A stretch of 64,000 nucleotides of DNA from Centrapalus pauciflorus (GCA_020465985.1 JAANYP010007556.1:1-64000); one strand, 5' to 3'; counted from the first letter of the stretch, positions 37,366-55,026 are shown. Program-made: numbers and translations. The notes: generated from the letters alone by a model not told the origin.

Positions 37366-39873
37366 TGTAACAACCCAACTTTTAGCCCAACTAAATATCT
37401 GATCATTGAACCAATAATGTAATATAATTATTACATTATTTTGAATTATAATTTAATTAAGTTTTAAAATATTTAATTAAATTATATATATTATGAATTA
37501 TGATTTAATAATTATTAAGATATAAAAGTAATAGTGGGTTAAGTAGCAAATAAAAATTGATTAAAGTATATAAATGTAATTTAAAGGTTCATCCTTCACT
37601 TTCACACCAAATCACTCTCTCTCTTCTTTCTCTCTCTACATTCGGTCCTTCAAGAATTCATCAAAATGGTTCATAAATTTGTAATTAATTGATGCATTGA
37701 AGTCAAGAGAAGGTTACAAGAAGCAAACAACAAGCATTTACAAGATTTCAAGGTAATCTTTAGTGTAATTTCGAAATTTGGCTCGGTTTTGAGAAAAACC
37801 GAAACCAAAGAATTATAACATAAAATTTATAGGTTGCATGTTGGAAATTTCAATAGATAGTCATGTATTTAAGTAATTTAATGTAAAAGAAACAAGAATC
37901 AGAGGTTGAATCGTCCAAAATAAGTATAAATCTGAATTTTTATAAAGATAAGTGTTTTTGACAAAATATGCTTATTTTAGACGATCTTGATCAAATTAAG
38001 GTGTTAATGATAAGGAAAATAGTATAAAATCAACCAAATAATGATAGTATAATATTATACTAAGTTGCATGTTGATAAAATGGACTTTTGGGAATTTTTA
38101 TGAAAAATCCGTAAGTATAAAAGATGAACACCAAGAACAAATTTCTGGAAAAAAAATATGAAGTTAAGGGATCCGAATTCGGATTCATCCGAATTCGGAT
38201 GAGGTGCCTAATTCGGATCCAGCTCCACTTCGGATCTATATTTTTAATCGGATATCTTGGCCATATCGGACGGAAGGTGGTCCGAACTCGGATGATCCGA
38301 GTTCGGATGTCTTAGTTCAGATGGCCAAGTTCGGACCAATTTCGGATATGCCATTTCGGATGACCTAGAACCGAATCTGGATGATCCGAATTCGGTTGGT
38401 CCGAATTCGGATGGTCCTAATCCGGATGTGGTTTTTATAATTTAAAATATATACAACAGAATTCCTTATATAAATATGAATGATCAAATATAGAAATCAA
38501 GATCTATAAAATTAAGAAATACCATCAATTAGAAATCACATAATTATATGCACAATTATATATAATCAGATTTCAGAAATGTAACTTTATAAGACTTTGA
38601 GATTATTACTGACAAAGAATAGAAAGATTCTGATAAGATTTATGAGATTGATGATAATATGATCAAAATATAAGATTGTGAGATCAAAGACCAACGAATG
38701 AATCTTGAGCATAAATGATGAACACTGAATATTTATTATTCAGATAATATAAGAGCTAATAAATATCAGAAATGATATTAATAACAGATTGAGCAACGAG
38801 CAAGATGATGAGCAACTGAAAGTCTGGCATAAGTCAGATTGTGGTTCTAATCCACTACAGATTTTGAGCAACAGAGCCAGATCCAGAAAGTAAAAGAGCA
38901 CAAATAACCAGTAACTGTGAGTTGTAGATTTCACTTTAACTGCATATTATGTGAATTGAGACTTTTGTTGCATGATACTGATTTATTGACATTCTGATCT
39001 TGAGCTTATTGACATATGTTATCATAGTATATTTACTATGATTTGTTGAGCTAAGCATTTATTCATCCGGTATCTATTTCATTGACGAGTCATTTGATTG
39101 TTAAGCTTAACTCCATCACTATTGCTCAGTGATTGGGTTAATGTTAAGCTTATGATGTGCTGATTTACGTGATGAAAGCACAGAGGGTAGCTAGAGCTGA
39201 GCATTCCGATGATATCCATATAGAGCTTTTACTGGTAGCTAGCCCAGTACGTGGCTGATCCCCACTAATGATGCGTGTGTATGGATTTATCATCATCCGA
39301 GCATTCCTTATGAATTTGACAAAAAGTCTCAAGAGCAACAACAGTTTTATAACTGGGAGCTGAGCAAAGCCGCGCATCAAAAGAGCATAAATTGGCCAAT
39401 GACCCTTCGAGATTGAGCTGTGCATGAGCCTAGTGCAGTGCATATAGAGCTGAGCCGTGCATGAGCCGAGTGCAGTGCATGTGCTTTTGCGTTCATAATT
39501 GCATGTTAAATGTGAAATTCTACATTCTCACTAAGCAAATAAGCTTACCCGTTGTTGCATTATTTTTCAGGTAAAGGCAAAGGATTGGCTGGACCTAGTA
39601 CATAGGTCAGGAATCTGAAAGAGCTTGAAGTGCATTAGAACCTGTTTCAACATCTTGGTATTTGGATGATAATAGAGCTTTGGGGTTCGGGTTTAGTTTA
39701 TATTATGTGATTTGATGTAATAGTCAAGATGTTTGTACTTTGTTACTTAAATTCTGTCTCTGTTTGTAATTAACTTTATTTCCGCAATTGTTAATTTTAT
39801 CTTAGTTTCCTGATTGATATTGCATTGCTACTGGGCCTTGATTTGAGACCTTTGAGAAATCTTGGGTCTCACA
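37366..39873 (+). mobile_element. 3' LTR of the Ty3 chromovirus, about 2.5 kb
   Basis: It starts TGTAACAACCCAACTTTTAG just after the pol tail and a G-rich GTGTGTGGTGGAG tract (polypurine-like). It ends near GGGTCTCACA, the usual chromovirus LTR end. A CT-rich leader (TCACTCTCTCTCTTC) lies at about 37610. It carries the palindrome array at 38170-38430. The exact 3' base is blurred by CA repeats. No matching 5' LTR is in the window. Confidence 0.8.
38170..38430. repeat. Array of palindromic TCCGAATTCGGA motifs in the LTR
   Basis: About 18-20 full or half copies of ATCCGAATTCGGAT-type sites lie in 260 bp. Perfect palindromes are at about 38170-38184 and 38187-38201; diverged ones (CCGAACTCGG, CCGAGTTCGG) fill the rest. 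Confidence 0.9.
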
Positions 39874-39883
39874 CACACGAACC

Positions 39884-39887
<4 letters not shown>

Positions 39888-39951
<64 letters not shown>
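39888..39951. repeat. (TA)n microsatellite
   Basis: TA tract between the LTR end and MITE A copy 2. Confidence 0.95.
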
Positions 39952-40713
<762 letters not shown>

Positions 40714-40730
40714 GTATATATATATATATA

Positions 40731-43450
<2,720 letters not shown>

Positions 43451-45000
43451 AAAAAAATTCACTACATAAATGTGTACAAAATCGAAAGTTCAGAGCTATT
43501 TGATGTCATTATCCCTAAAAGGAATTGCCAAAGACAGAGTAAATTTCGAATGATATCTTTATTTAAGTATTTAACAACTATGTTGGATACTTATTTATGA
43601 TATGACTTTATGTAAAAGATATTTATAAATACGAAATTAGAATTTAGAGTTTTTATTAAATTAGTTGGATTAGAATACATTGGATTAGATTATATTTGAA
43701 TTTAAATTGGATTTTCACAAATAACATGTGACAAAATGAGATGATGAAGATGACACGTCACAAATCAAATGAGGAGATGGCACGCGACAGATTTAGATTA
43801 CTAGTTTATTAATATTTATAGAATGGATATCACCTTGTAGCATTTAAACATATGTATATAGTGATGTGTAAACTTGGTTACAAAAAAAAAAAAAAAAAAA
43901 GCAAAGAAGAATTAGTTTTGGTATAGATTATTACCCTAAAAATTATTTTCACCTTATCTATTGGTTCTTGGTTCTAGAGTTTCTAGCAATATCAGTTATT
44001 AGTTTCCTTTGATTTAGTCCGAAAACAAAAACAAAGCGGTATTTAAGGAAAAAATTTTAATTGTTATGTTCCAACGGCGTCAGTTTATACTTCAGTACTT
44101 TAAATTATAATTTTTTGTTTGGTTCTTGGTTTGGTTTTGGACAGATGTAATTTAGATTGATCTGATTTTGGCCCTTTAATATGTAAGTATTGTTCCATAC
44201 TTTCGTTTGATCCTAATCAATTTTAGTCTAATACAAACATCCCCAAGTAAATAAACTCCAACATAAAAATGTATCTGTTTCCAAAATTGCCTATAAAATA
44301 TGATGATAAAGAGTAAATTATTAATGAATAACTTTACTTCATTTTAATTATTACATATATTTGTTGAATACCTAATGATATAACTTTGTCGGCTCTAAAA
44401 TGTGTATATATACATTTAAATACAATGTATGTGGAGCATGATTGGCATCTAGATATAAAGCTTCAAACATGTGTCACAATACATAATCATTTTACATTTT
44501 AAAATGTGCTTTTAATATTAATGTAAATATAAAAGTATACTTATTAAGTTATTATACACGTAGGGATTGATTGGTACAGTAGGGGTTATTGGGAACATAC
44601 CAATAAAAGGCGTCTTTGGTGGATGAAAATTTTCTTTTTCTTTTTTTTTTTTTTTTTTTAAAATATACAATTGATAGTGATGGGTTAATCATACTTTTGA
44701 AATTTGGTGAAGTGGTTATTAATAAGTGTGACCCATTTATGTTTCATCAATAACCAACTTTGGCCTGGCGTAAGGATACAAAAAGTACTTTATTTATAAT
44801 AAATATAATTAATACAAAAGTTTAATATAAATGATTAACACAAACAATATCAACATGTTTTTAGTTCCAACTTCTAATATAACATGATGTATTTCAAAAG
44901 TTAAAATCTAAACTGAATCAAGTATTGGTTAAAGCTGTATTAATTTAACTTTATATCAAATGACAAATGCAAGCTTTTATTTATTATATATGTTTTTTAT
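43451..45000. other. Non-coding stretch
   Basis: AT-rich; poly-A at 43882-43900 and poly-T near 44640. No gene recognised. Confidence 0.5.
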
Positions 45001-45002
45001 TG

Positions 45003-46200
45003 TTTTTTTTTACAAGCAAAGTAGAGATATATTAATCTAGAACAAAAACAGCCAATAGATTACAGAAATGTCAAACTTCAAATGATCTTCGAGGAAGAAA
45101 TCTAAAATACAAAAAATTAAACTAATCATGCACCATAGATTGAGCTTTTACGAATATATTTTCACTCTTCACATTGAACTTCTCATCCATTTTTGAATCA
45201 CATATCAACTTAATCTCCCATATAATTGTAATGCAAATCCCATGAAATTTTTTGTCTAACCATATATGACTTAATTAATCCCATCATTATTTTCTTGATA
45301 GGGATATAACCAATCCCCCATCAAGCAAATCTTAGATCCTAGCAACTAAAGTATTCCCTCAAAAAAAAAAAAAAGTTTTTACTTCCAAAAATAATGATCA
45401 GTAGATTCTTCCCAGCTTCACAAATAGGACACAAAGATGATACAATTGGCAAACTCTGTTTTTTTTTCTTTAACAACAGATGTTAGTATTTAGTTATTAA
45501 CACCAATGTTAGACACCTTAAGGGTGAGGACCAAACCCCACACCTCCACCCAATGAGAATCGCCCTTGGTAAGGCTCGAACTCAATACCTCAACCAAGAG
45601 GAACCCCTCCCACCTTTGGTGGTGACCATTTGATCTATGTCAAGTGGTTGGCAAACTCTATTTTTTAATGAGTATTTTCTCAAGCATTACCCACAAATAG
45701 GACACCCAATTGTTGGAGTTTCTGAATCAAAAAAGTAAATAACTAATAATCAATCATTAATCAAATAGGATAACGTACCAACCTTGAAAAAATGAAAACA
45801 CCATTTGAATCCAACTTCCAACTCCATTAATCTGGACCACAGCCCGAAAGATTTTCAAAGGAAAACAAATTGGTAAGTTGTTCTAACTCAGCAACCCCTC
45901 CCTCTTGGATTTGATCTCCAACTTCAGTTATGCTACAACCTTCTAATACAATCTAACCTACCATTTACATAGCAATCTTTTTTCTCTTTCCAAATGCAAG
46001 AAATCTTAGAAACATAGTGTTAAAATTCACCGGCGTTTATCTAATGTTTTAACTAGAGGCTTGTTAGTATTTGAACATGAACCAATCTTTTTATAACATG
46101 AGACAGAGAAAGGAACTCCCAATCTATCCATTTCACTCGAGACTTTTTGTTATTGGCTTATGGCACCCCAAACTCCTTTATTATCAATGTTTTTCGACTC
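45003..46200 (-). mobile_element. 3' part of a LINE (non-LTR) retrotransposon, decayed
   Basis: On minus, a zf-RVT-like motif LCPICEAGKNLL appears at about 45434-45399 and a second CPICG at about 45703. Upstream is decayed RT-tail-like sequence (KGVWGAISQ near 46190) with many stops. The minus 3' end has a poly-A run (poly-T on plus at about 45002-45011). It is interrupted by a SINE at 45458-45647. Confidence 0.55.
45458..45647 (-). mobile_element. tRNA-derived SINE, 190 bp, with 12-bp target duplication
   Basis: On minus: A-box-like GATCAAATGGTCACCAC, B-box-like GAGTTCGAGCC, and a tail of A residues. Perfect 12-bp flanks TTGGCAAACTCT lie at 45446-45457 and 45648-45659. It sits inside a LINE remnant. 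Confidence 0.88.
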
Positions 46201-47740
46201 TCATTCAAACGGTTTTGATCCAAATTAGTTTAATAAACTAATACCAAGTTACCGTTGATTTATACCATAAATTTATCAAATAAATTGCATAATGGATTTA
46301 TAGTAAAATTAGTAATTAGAACAGTGGTGATCTATAGTAATATTAGTAATTGAAGCAAGTGATAAAGAGTTGCACAAAGGTAGAGAAAATGTGTTGAGAG
46401 GGAGGGAGATAAGAATTGAAGTATCATGGAATTGGGAGGGGTAGCACGGTACAAGTGGCCAAAGCGGTTGGTGGTGAAGAAAGTACTCTTTCGGTACTAA
46501 CCAACCAATATTGTGAAATTCAAAGCCAAACACAACCTTACCAATTCCATCAAAACATTATCCACGCTACCAATCACCACCAATTATGGAATAATATGTA
46601 TCTATCTACACATACAATGGTCTATACTCGCTCTTCCTTTTTCTTTTTCTCATATATATATTGTCTAGCTCAATAACTTATTACTTTTTATTTTTTATAT
46701 ACTCTTTTATTTATATTTGTTGTCCATAATACTATTAAAGTTTCATTAAAACCGAGTAAGTTTGTCTACTATAATTTCTCAAGATAATTTATGCCATAAA
46801 AAATCCGCATATGCAAATTCGTGCCCTATTTCTTATAGAAGGTTTAAAAATGTTAAGAATCGATATTCAAATCTTGTTGAGTGAGATATCCAGTTGAGCC
46901 CCGTATTTTAAGGTAAAGTGACAGTCTATTTAATCGTCAAGTGGCATGTAATTTCTATCTTAACATAATAGATGGAGATAGATTTGTTTGGTAAGCTTCA
47001 AGAAGCAACAAGTATGTGTTTGGGCGTGGCAGATAACATAAATGTTGATGAGTGTTTTTGGTTAATGTGTTTCGAAGAAATTGATACGAGCCAAAGTATG
47101 TAATTATTCAAGACAGACTCCCTATCATTTACAACCATGCATGATTCATTTGTGTTAAGTAGTAAGATGATATAACTAATAATACAATGGTTAGTTGTAC
47201 TAAATATAACTTGTTTGGTAGGGGCCGAGATCAAGAATGCATATTGAAAACGTACAGAGATTACCCGGTTATATTAAATTCATTATGAAATGAAGGAAAT
47301 CAGTACAACAAGATCGATGTGATTGCCATCAAGAGTATCTAAATAATAATAATAATAAAAGCATATATATACATATATATATATACCTTAAAGAAGAATC
47401 GAAGGGAATTGCAATTGCAAGTCTTCTCTTTGATTTCTTTCTAGATATACATACATAGACACGTACTGATTAATGTATGAAGTCGGATGCAGCATCACCA
47501 ACAGCAAGCTTTGCAACGTGCGCGCTAGCTGCATAAGATGACAATATATTAAACTTGGAGTAGTATATATGTCGACAATCACATAATTCAAATTGGCCGG
47601 TTACAAGTTGGCATTAAATTAGCCAATTTTCAGGTTGTTGAGAGGCAGCCACAGCCACAGGGACTTTTAATTATATTGATGCTCCAGCTTCACACATACA
47701 CAACGCAAACGCAGCACCTTTGCACCCTCTTTGGTAGAAT
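46201..47740. other. Non-coding stretch
   Basis: Short frames (46309-46533, 46998-47234) have no recognisable content. Nothing supported as a gene. Confidence 0.45.
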
Positions 47741-50373
47741 ACTAGCTAGCTAGCTAGTATTCTTTAATATTAATGATACAAATCAAGTTTAAATAATAAA
47801 AAAATGGTCCAAACTATCAATTTGGAAAGCTAATCCATCCAGTTTAGTTATGAAAAAATCTCAAACCAAGTTTACTAATTTGGTCATGATAGCACCTCAA
47901 ATTTCAAACCACAAGAAAGTATGACATATTAATTACCATGCATGCATTATCTATTATTATTAATACCGTTGTTATTATTATTATTATTGTGATTGTTTAT
48001 CTTTATCATACCATAAATGCTACTTCATTTTTAGAAGCAATATAATGAACTTAAATGTTATTAATGACCATCTTTTCCGTCTAAATAACTTCTAATTAAA
48101 GCTAATTATAATAACAATTTTGGATGTCATAAATATTAAAAACTAGTGTAATACCCGCGGCGCACAGGACACGATTAATTTAAAAAAAAACCTTTAATAC
48201 GACATGCAATCTTTCTTTTTTCCCCCAATTATAACCTCTTGTTGATGTTCAGGGTCAATTAAGTCCGATATCATATTTGATTGTCAACCCAAAGACCTTA
48301 TCCACGCCTGTTGTTGGCAATCGAGAATGACTATGTCATCACCGAGACCCGCCTAACCCACATCTTTAAAAGGGTGTTCACAATGTACAATTTCACAACA
48401 TATATCTGCACATTTGATAGGTATTCCTACATCAAAAAGTGTTGACAAAATTGTCTAAAACATAGAAATAATTAAGCTTAGGAACTACTTGCATGCTATC
48501 CAAAGTTCTTAAATCAACCTATCAATTCTAAGGAACATTAAATTTGAAGCATTTAAAAAGAAACAATCAAGGAAATAAACTATGAAGTGTGATGCACAAA
48601 CCTCGACACTTGCAAGTTCTTTTAGTTTTTCTCAAGCTTTTGAGGTGCTTCACTACACCTCTCGGTAGCACCTGCAGTTGATCTAAATAACTGATATTTT
48701 ATGTCAATAAACAAAAATCTGTACCTTTATGCAACATTGGGATTTGGTTCAAATCCCTGAAAGCACTCTACCATCCTTTCATCATCTGTTGTGGCAACTA
48801 CAACAAGGACCCCATTTACTTTAGTTATTTAAAGTTAAGTATCACTTGGTTTCTTGCATGGAAACTACCAAGAATATTCTAACATTGTTACATGATTTAC
48901 ATTATTATGTGATGGCCAAAAAAAACAATTAAGCATAACTATCTGCAAGTTGATGAATCCAGACACAATAGTTGCTTAGACTTGTTATTTTTATTTTCTA
49001 TAGAGGTGGAAAGAGAAAGCAACAATATTTTCCGCTAGGAATGCAATTCAAACAAAAACATTCAAACAAAAACACAACAGTCATTAGTGTCAACCAGATG
49101 TGATAATTAGAGCATTTGCTTCAATTGAGAAAGAATAAATGAAAAGGTTAAGTACTTCTAAATATAGATATAGAAGATTTTATAAAATCTCATGGCATTA
49201 GTACTGACAGTGAGTTCTTCAGAATAAAATTACAATAAACTATTAGATCTGCACCAAACATCCCAATAGTCCAAAGACTACATGTTGTCCTCCATAAATA
49301 TAAACCATAAAATATCCATGCACCTTTTTTTTTTTTTTTTTTTTTTTTGTGATTGTAGTAGTAGATGTTAAGAGTTGCAAGCATTGAGACTAAATATCTT
49401 AAATCTTAATCCTACTTTCATGAAAGAAAATTTCTCAGATTGACAAATTTACAAATTTCATAACCTTAACTCGAGGATAAGATACAAATACTTTTAAGCG
49501 ATTGGAATTCAAAATAACAAAATCATATTTCACAATATCCAGATACTTTCAAGTCACTTTGATAAGAAGAACCACAAACATGAAGATGCATGCCAATTGT
49601 TAGAACCATCACAAGGCATGTAAAGCATGAAGTATTGCATATGTTAGCATTCTTATAGCAATAAGAATCACTGGAATTAGTAACAATAGACCAATCATGT
49701 AAACTACAACTAATCAATTTTGAATTTAGTTTTTCCAAGTCAGATGCAATCAAGTTTTATTGTAATAGATTGCTTTCTTTGGCTAAACCAACATAAAATT
49801 CAAGCAGTATTCCTAACTGCCTTATCATTATCATTTTCAATTTCGACATCGTTATGGTTCACATAACCTTTCGGTGTTTTTCTTTAAGTTTAGTAACCCT
49901 TGTCGTATAAGATTACTTTTTCATATAATGCATCAGGGAAAATATGACCCATTAGACAACATGAACAAAAAAGCAAATTTAACATAGAAAACAAATACAC
50001 ATAAGTAAATCTATCATATGGAAATTTAACAAAAAAAAAAAAAAAAACAATTTAACGAAAGAGCAAATTTAACTCATATGCAATTAAGTATAATGTGATA
50101 GACTTTCATTTATAATCATCTCCTTGTGATTAGCTACAATGGCTTCATACCAAAGACGAACCTATGGAGTGTATTAAATTTATTTAGCTACAATTGAGAT
50201 GATTGCATATGTGATTAGCTACAGTGGCTTCATACCAAAGACGAACCTATGGAGTGTATTACATTTATTTTGCACATTTGTAGGTAACAGTATTAATAAA
50301 TTTGCCAACACCCAACACAAGTAGATTCATAAGAATATAAAATCATATTGGAACTTGAAATGTTATCCCTTAC

Positions 50374-50417
50374 CAGATGCAGATCGTTTTCCTTTGATGT
50401 TACCACCAAATCCTGAA
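50374..50417 (-). pseudogene. Exon-like piece in the Helitron
   Basis: A 43-bp block between ATTCAG and TCTG/GTAAGG on minus reads GFGGNIKGKRSAS. Not recognised. Confidence 0.3.
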
Positions 50418-52794
50418 TTGCAAAATAGTAAATAGTGAGATAGCTAGTTCATGCAAATCAACATGTATATAAGAAAATCATAGAATTCATTGTTAATAAA
50501 CAAACTTTAAGAGGTGTTTAATCGACCTCGAGTGAAGACATAAGCCTAGTTAAGTACCTGAAAAGAGACATGAAGGAAAACATATAACCAATCAGACAAC
50601 ATCAAACAAAGCAACAATTAAACGAAAACACCCCATAGATCATTTTCCATATCTAATGTATAAAATGAAATCCCCTTCTGCTTTCCTATCGATTTTGAGG
50701 ATTTAATTTAAATAAAAAAAGCATATAGAAGTTTCAACAATTCATCTATGGCAAAATTGAAGAGAAATTAAATCTACCCGGTCCTTTTAAAATTTATAGT
50801 AATTTAAAGCAAAACCAAACCTCAACGTATATCTGCCAAAACCTAATTCAACATTTTAATTCTCATATAATAACCATAAATTCATTAAAAACCTAACAAA
50901 AAACCAGAATTCAGATATGGTCTTTGTAGATATTGAAATCACATGTTCTGGTCATGTGTAAACATCGAATACATCAGGAATCCTTGCCTCACCTGAACAA
51001 TCGAAATGTCAAATAATGTGTAAATGTTTTTTGAAGTAGAGTTAAAATTCGAAAGTGCAGCAAACATTATCTGAAATGGCACAAAGAAACAACCTGAAAT
51101 AGATCAACAATAAGGGATGGATTTCCCTCTTCGAACCTAAACACAAACTTCTGAACGATTTACATTTATTCGTTAATTTAAGGTTGTTCCCTTTTGGAAA
51201 CACGTTCATTTCGAGATATGTGGTGCAGCGGCAATAGAGCAGGGGATGGAGAGCAGCGATGGAGGAAACAATATTGAGGGTTCTTAGAAAGCACCAAGAG
51301 GGAGGCTGACGGCGTGCATCTTTGTTGAGGGTAGATTTAAATTAAAATTAAATTGTAATAAATGACATGGAGATTTAGGAAAATGACAAGTGGCAAATTA
51401 AAGAAAACATCACAAATTAATATTACAATCAATTTGTAAGAAAATCAATCTACCCTATTAAACTGATTGAAATCCAAAAAAATTTCTTGTACGAAAATCA
51501 AACTCGAAAGGATAACAAAGAATTCAGAATTCTCACTTCTACAGAAAATCTGAGCTCTTGAATGCATTAGTTCATCTGAGTGTGCACTGGTCGCAAATTT
51601 GTATTTCTTTTCGTCCAAGCACACAAAAACCAATAAATCACTAATAATTAAGTTTTGGTTTTGATACACAAATTAGGGGTTTGGGTTTTAATTGGCTTGG
51701 AATACAAAGAAACTAACCTGTAAGTTTGGTGACATGTTGGCTGCTTGTCTTGAACATGAAAAAGAAAACTATGACTTTATTAGATTACATGTTGCAAGAG
51801 ATCCTCTTCATAACTCAGACATCTGGAAACAACTATTCCTAACATGCTTAATTTCTTAGTAATTTCTTTCATAATTCAAATAAAGATTTTGAATGTTTCT
51901 ACACATGGATGCTATTGCCATTAATGAACAGGAATAGAAAATATTCAGCTAAAGGCTGACATTCACTGTCCCTAACATATAAAGATCTTATAAGAAATAA
52001 ATCCCAATTTCTATTCAATAAGATTGGGAAAAAAAAACTCACTGAAATCATCGACCAATATTAGAATTATATGCTTTAGAGCGAAGTGGACCATCAAAAC
52101 AACATGTTGCAAATTTGTAGGAAAAAACAGTGGTATATGAGCATTCTTCACCATCTCTCTATGTTCAACCCCAGTGCTTTTATTAAGTGTATCTTTCATA
52201 TTTCTACATCTACTATAAAGGTGATAAAGTCAAAAATTAGTACGGGAAGATCTACAATCTTTATATATACAGATAGATAGATAGATAGATAGATAGAAGA
52301 TGGGACAGAGCGAGTCATTTAAGGGGAGAGCCATCGGAGCCGATGAGAGGATCTCGGAACGTACAAAGGAGATAAAGGGTTTGAGTGATCAAACCCAGAG
52401 ACAGAGTGATTGATGGCTAGCCATGATAACTTTAAGTGGCCATAAGCAGGGATGTGCAATAGAATATGTAGTTATGTTTAATTAAAAATATGAAAAATAT
52501 AGAACTAACAAAGGAAATACTACCTTTTAGTATTTCATGATCTGCAGACTTGAAGATTTTTCTTTTTTCCGGAATGTAAAGTATCATCATCACCACTAAT
52601 TAGTGAGGAATTCGAAAAATAAAGGAAAACTACTAACAATTTATATATAATAATGCTTACCCTTTTCACGAGGTGGAGAGTCTCCATACATATCATCAAC
52701 TCACTCTATAACATTCATTGATATCAATACAAACATATAGCCTAACCAGTGATAAAATAAAGCATAAAGATGAACATACCTTTGGAGCTTCCAA

Positions 52795-52862
52795 GTCACC
52801 AGTTTGGAGGTCCTCTCAACACCAAAAGTTCCATTGTGCAAAAGAAATCTACCTAAAGAAAA
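52795..52862 (-). pseudogene. Exon-like piece in the Helitron
   Basis: Between an AG and CCAAAG/GTATG on minus, the frame RFLLHNGTFGVERTSKLVTW is open. Not recognised. A second short piece with a GTAAGC donor lies at 52674-52700. Confidence 0.3.
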
Positions 52863-54933
52863 AAGATCTACATTGTTAGTATCAGACCCTCCTCACTACC
52901 ATCAGAAGTCCCTGAATGAACTTTAGTTGCTGCTACAAATGTAGGCTCTTCCACAATTGTTTTTAATAAAAGGATCTTCCACATTAACTTTAACTACACA
53001 ATCATGTCAAATGATTATGCTCAACTAAATGCAGAGAAAAAGAAAATAAATAATTAACCCCCCTCCCCCACCAAAACAAAATCAACCACACAAGCATCTT
53101 ACGAGTATTCTCCAATATAGGTTCTTGTTAGTGCTGTTGCAAGGGCTTACTAATGTTTTTTTAGTGAATGGCTTGTCTATGCCTTCTACTCGCCATGTGT
53201 ATCCTCTCATGATCCTTTTTATGCATATTCCTCAACTTTCAAGACACTCTTTTCTTGAAGAAAGATAATATTGTTTTATTTCTGAGACTACTAACATAAA
53301 CTCTAATAAAGAGATTTCTATCAAAAAAAAATCATGACATAATACACAAGGATAGAAATTTCAAGCTACAAAACTTAACTCTAATAAAGACATTTGAATG
53401 CATAATTGAAGATAGAAGAAAATTTTAAACATATGAGAGCGGAATATCTAACCTGAGCAGCTTAGCTATATGAAATGAACAAAACCTTATTTGGTGGAAC
53501 GCTTCATAAACAACGCCATTTCAGCATGCTTTGAATCATAAAGTGGCCATCATACAACATATATCTTTAAGGCCGGACTCGATAGTGCCCATGTTATAAT
53601 CAACATAATTTGTTAAGAGAACAAAACTTATTCATAAGTTTGACTTTTATGGACTAACGTCTATTGAGGGATGCAAAAAAAAAAAATCATTTCCTTTCTA
53701 TAAAGCAAAATTTGATTTCTAAATTTTGTTATTTTAAGATAACAAAGTACCAAATTAACTACTTGTGAAGAATTATTATCGTCCTTCAACTCTCTTGCAT
53801 TTTAGGCACCATCCTTACTTCATACCACACATTCATTGTTAGATGAACATCAACAACATACTTCTAAAAAGTATAACTTATCAACTCAGTTATTCAGACT
53901 AAGTATGCAAACACAATTTAAAATTGTAAGCTCATAATATGAATTATGGGCATAGCATGCATCATCGCATCACTTGGTAGTTGGTACTTACTTTTATTTA
54001 GCATAAACTTTATTGTATATGAAAACGATTATCTCGTTTGTTTTATATGAACACACTTGAATTTCATTCGCTGTTGTATATCATTTAACATACAATCACA
54101 CATACCCTAATAAAGTTACATATCAATTTATTTCATTATTGAAAACATTAAATTTTACTTCGAGCAATTATGATGCATGATAAGGTAAACAAATTGTAAG
54201 AATTATTAGTGAATTGTGAGGTCATAAGAAACTTACATTGGTATGAAATATGTCAGATACAAGTTAATTCAGAGATTTTGTCAACAAACCTATTTAGTTG
54301 TTCATCAATTACGATATAAGCAAACAATACAAAACAACATTGCAAATCTAAGTATTACAAGAAACAGAACAAACACAGAAACAAAAAACCCAAATTTGAA
54401 TAAAGATGATTATGATACCGCCATCTTCACAAAGAAATAACATAAGTTACACAATAGAGCACAAAACTGACAAAGGTCAGTCAAAATTTGACACCGGATT
54501 CAAATAAAAATAACAGCCAAGCATTATTAAAAACAACTTTAAAGACTAAATAATTCAACCAATGACACAGCGATACGTCTGTGTATAAATTTAGGGTATG
54601 TAATATTCCCAGATCCTTGAACTTCTAGGGACAAAAATGAAATAATGACATGAAAGTTCACAATGAAGTGGTGAATCCTACGATGAAATTCTAAAAATTT
54701 ATAAGATACAACTATCTATAAGAAAATACCAACTAAATTATGCACGAAAACATAACAATGATCCATATTGTCTGAAATGATAAAATAATAGTAAATGAAC
54801 AACAAATCTATAATTTGTTTCTATATAATAGTCAAATCTGATTGAGAAATTAAGAGTTCAGCAACATGTATCATGTATGCCTTTTCAAAATTAAAACTAA
54901 CAGATTTGCAGCAAAAGAGTGAGAGAATGAAAC

Positions 54934-55026
54934 CTAAATGTCATGCTCAAGGCAGTAAAGTTCCCAGCATGCGTTTCCGACATAAATATAGGCCTGATCG
55001 ATGTGGATCAACATGCAGTCTCCCAT
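54934..55026 (-). pseudogene. Alpha-tubulin first-exon fragment captured by the Helitron
   Basis: A 30-codon frame from ATG encodes VGNACWELYCLEH preceded by IHIDQAYIY. This is the start of alpha-tubulin (family form IHIGQAGIQVGNACWELYCLEH), covering strand B1 and nucleotide loop T1. Changed residues include Gly10 to Asp and Gly13 to Tyr; Gln11 is kept. It ends at a TAG right after EHDI. It lies in Helitron sense orientation, as expected for a captured host fragment. It cannot give a working tubulin. Confidence 0.85.

Noticed and set aside
38170..38430. CRISPR-like or heat-shock element array
   Set aside because: Units are palindromes without regular spacers, in plant DNA; GAATTC lacks the 2-bp spacing of heat-shock elements.
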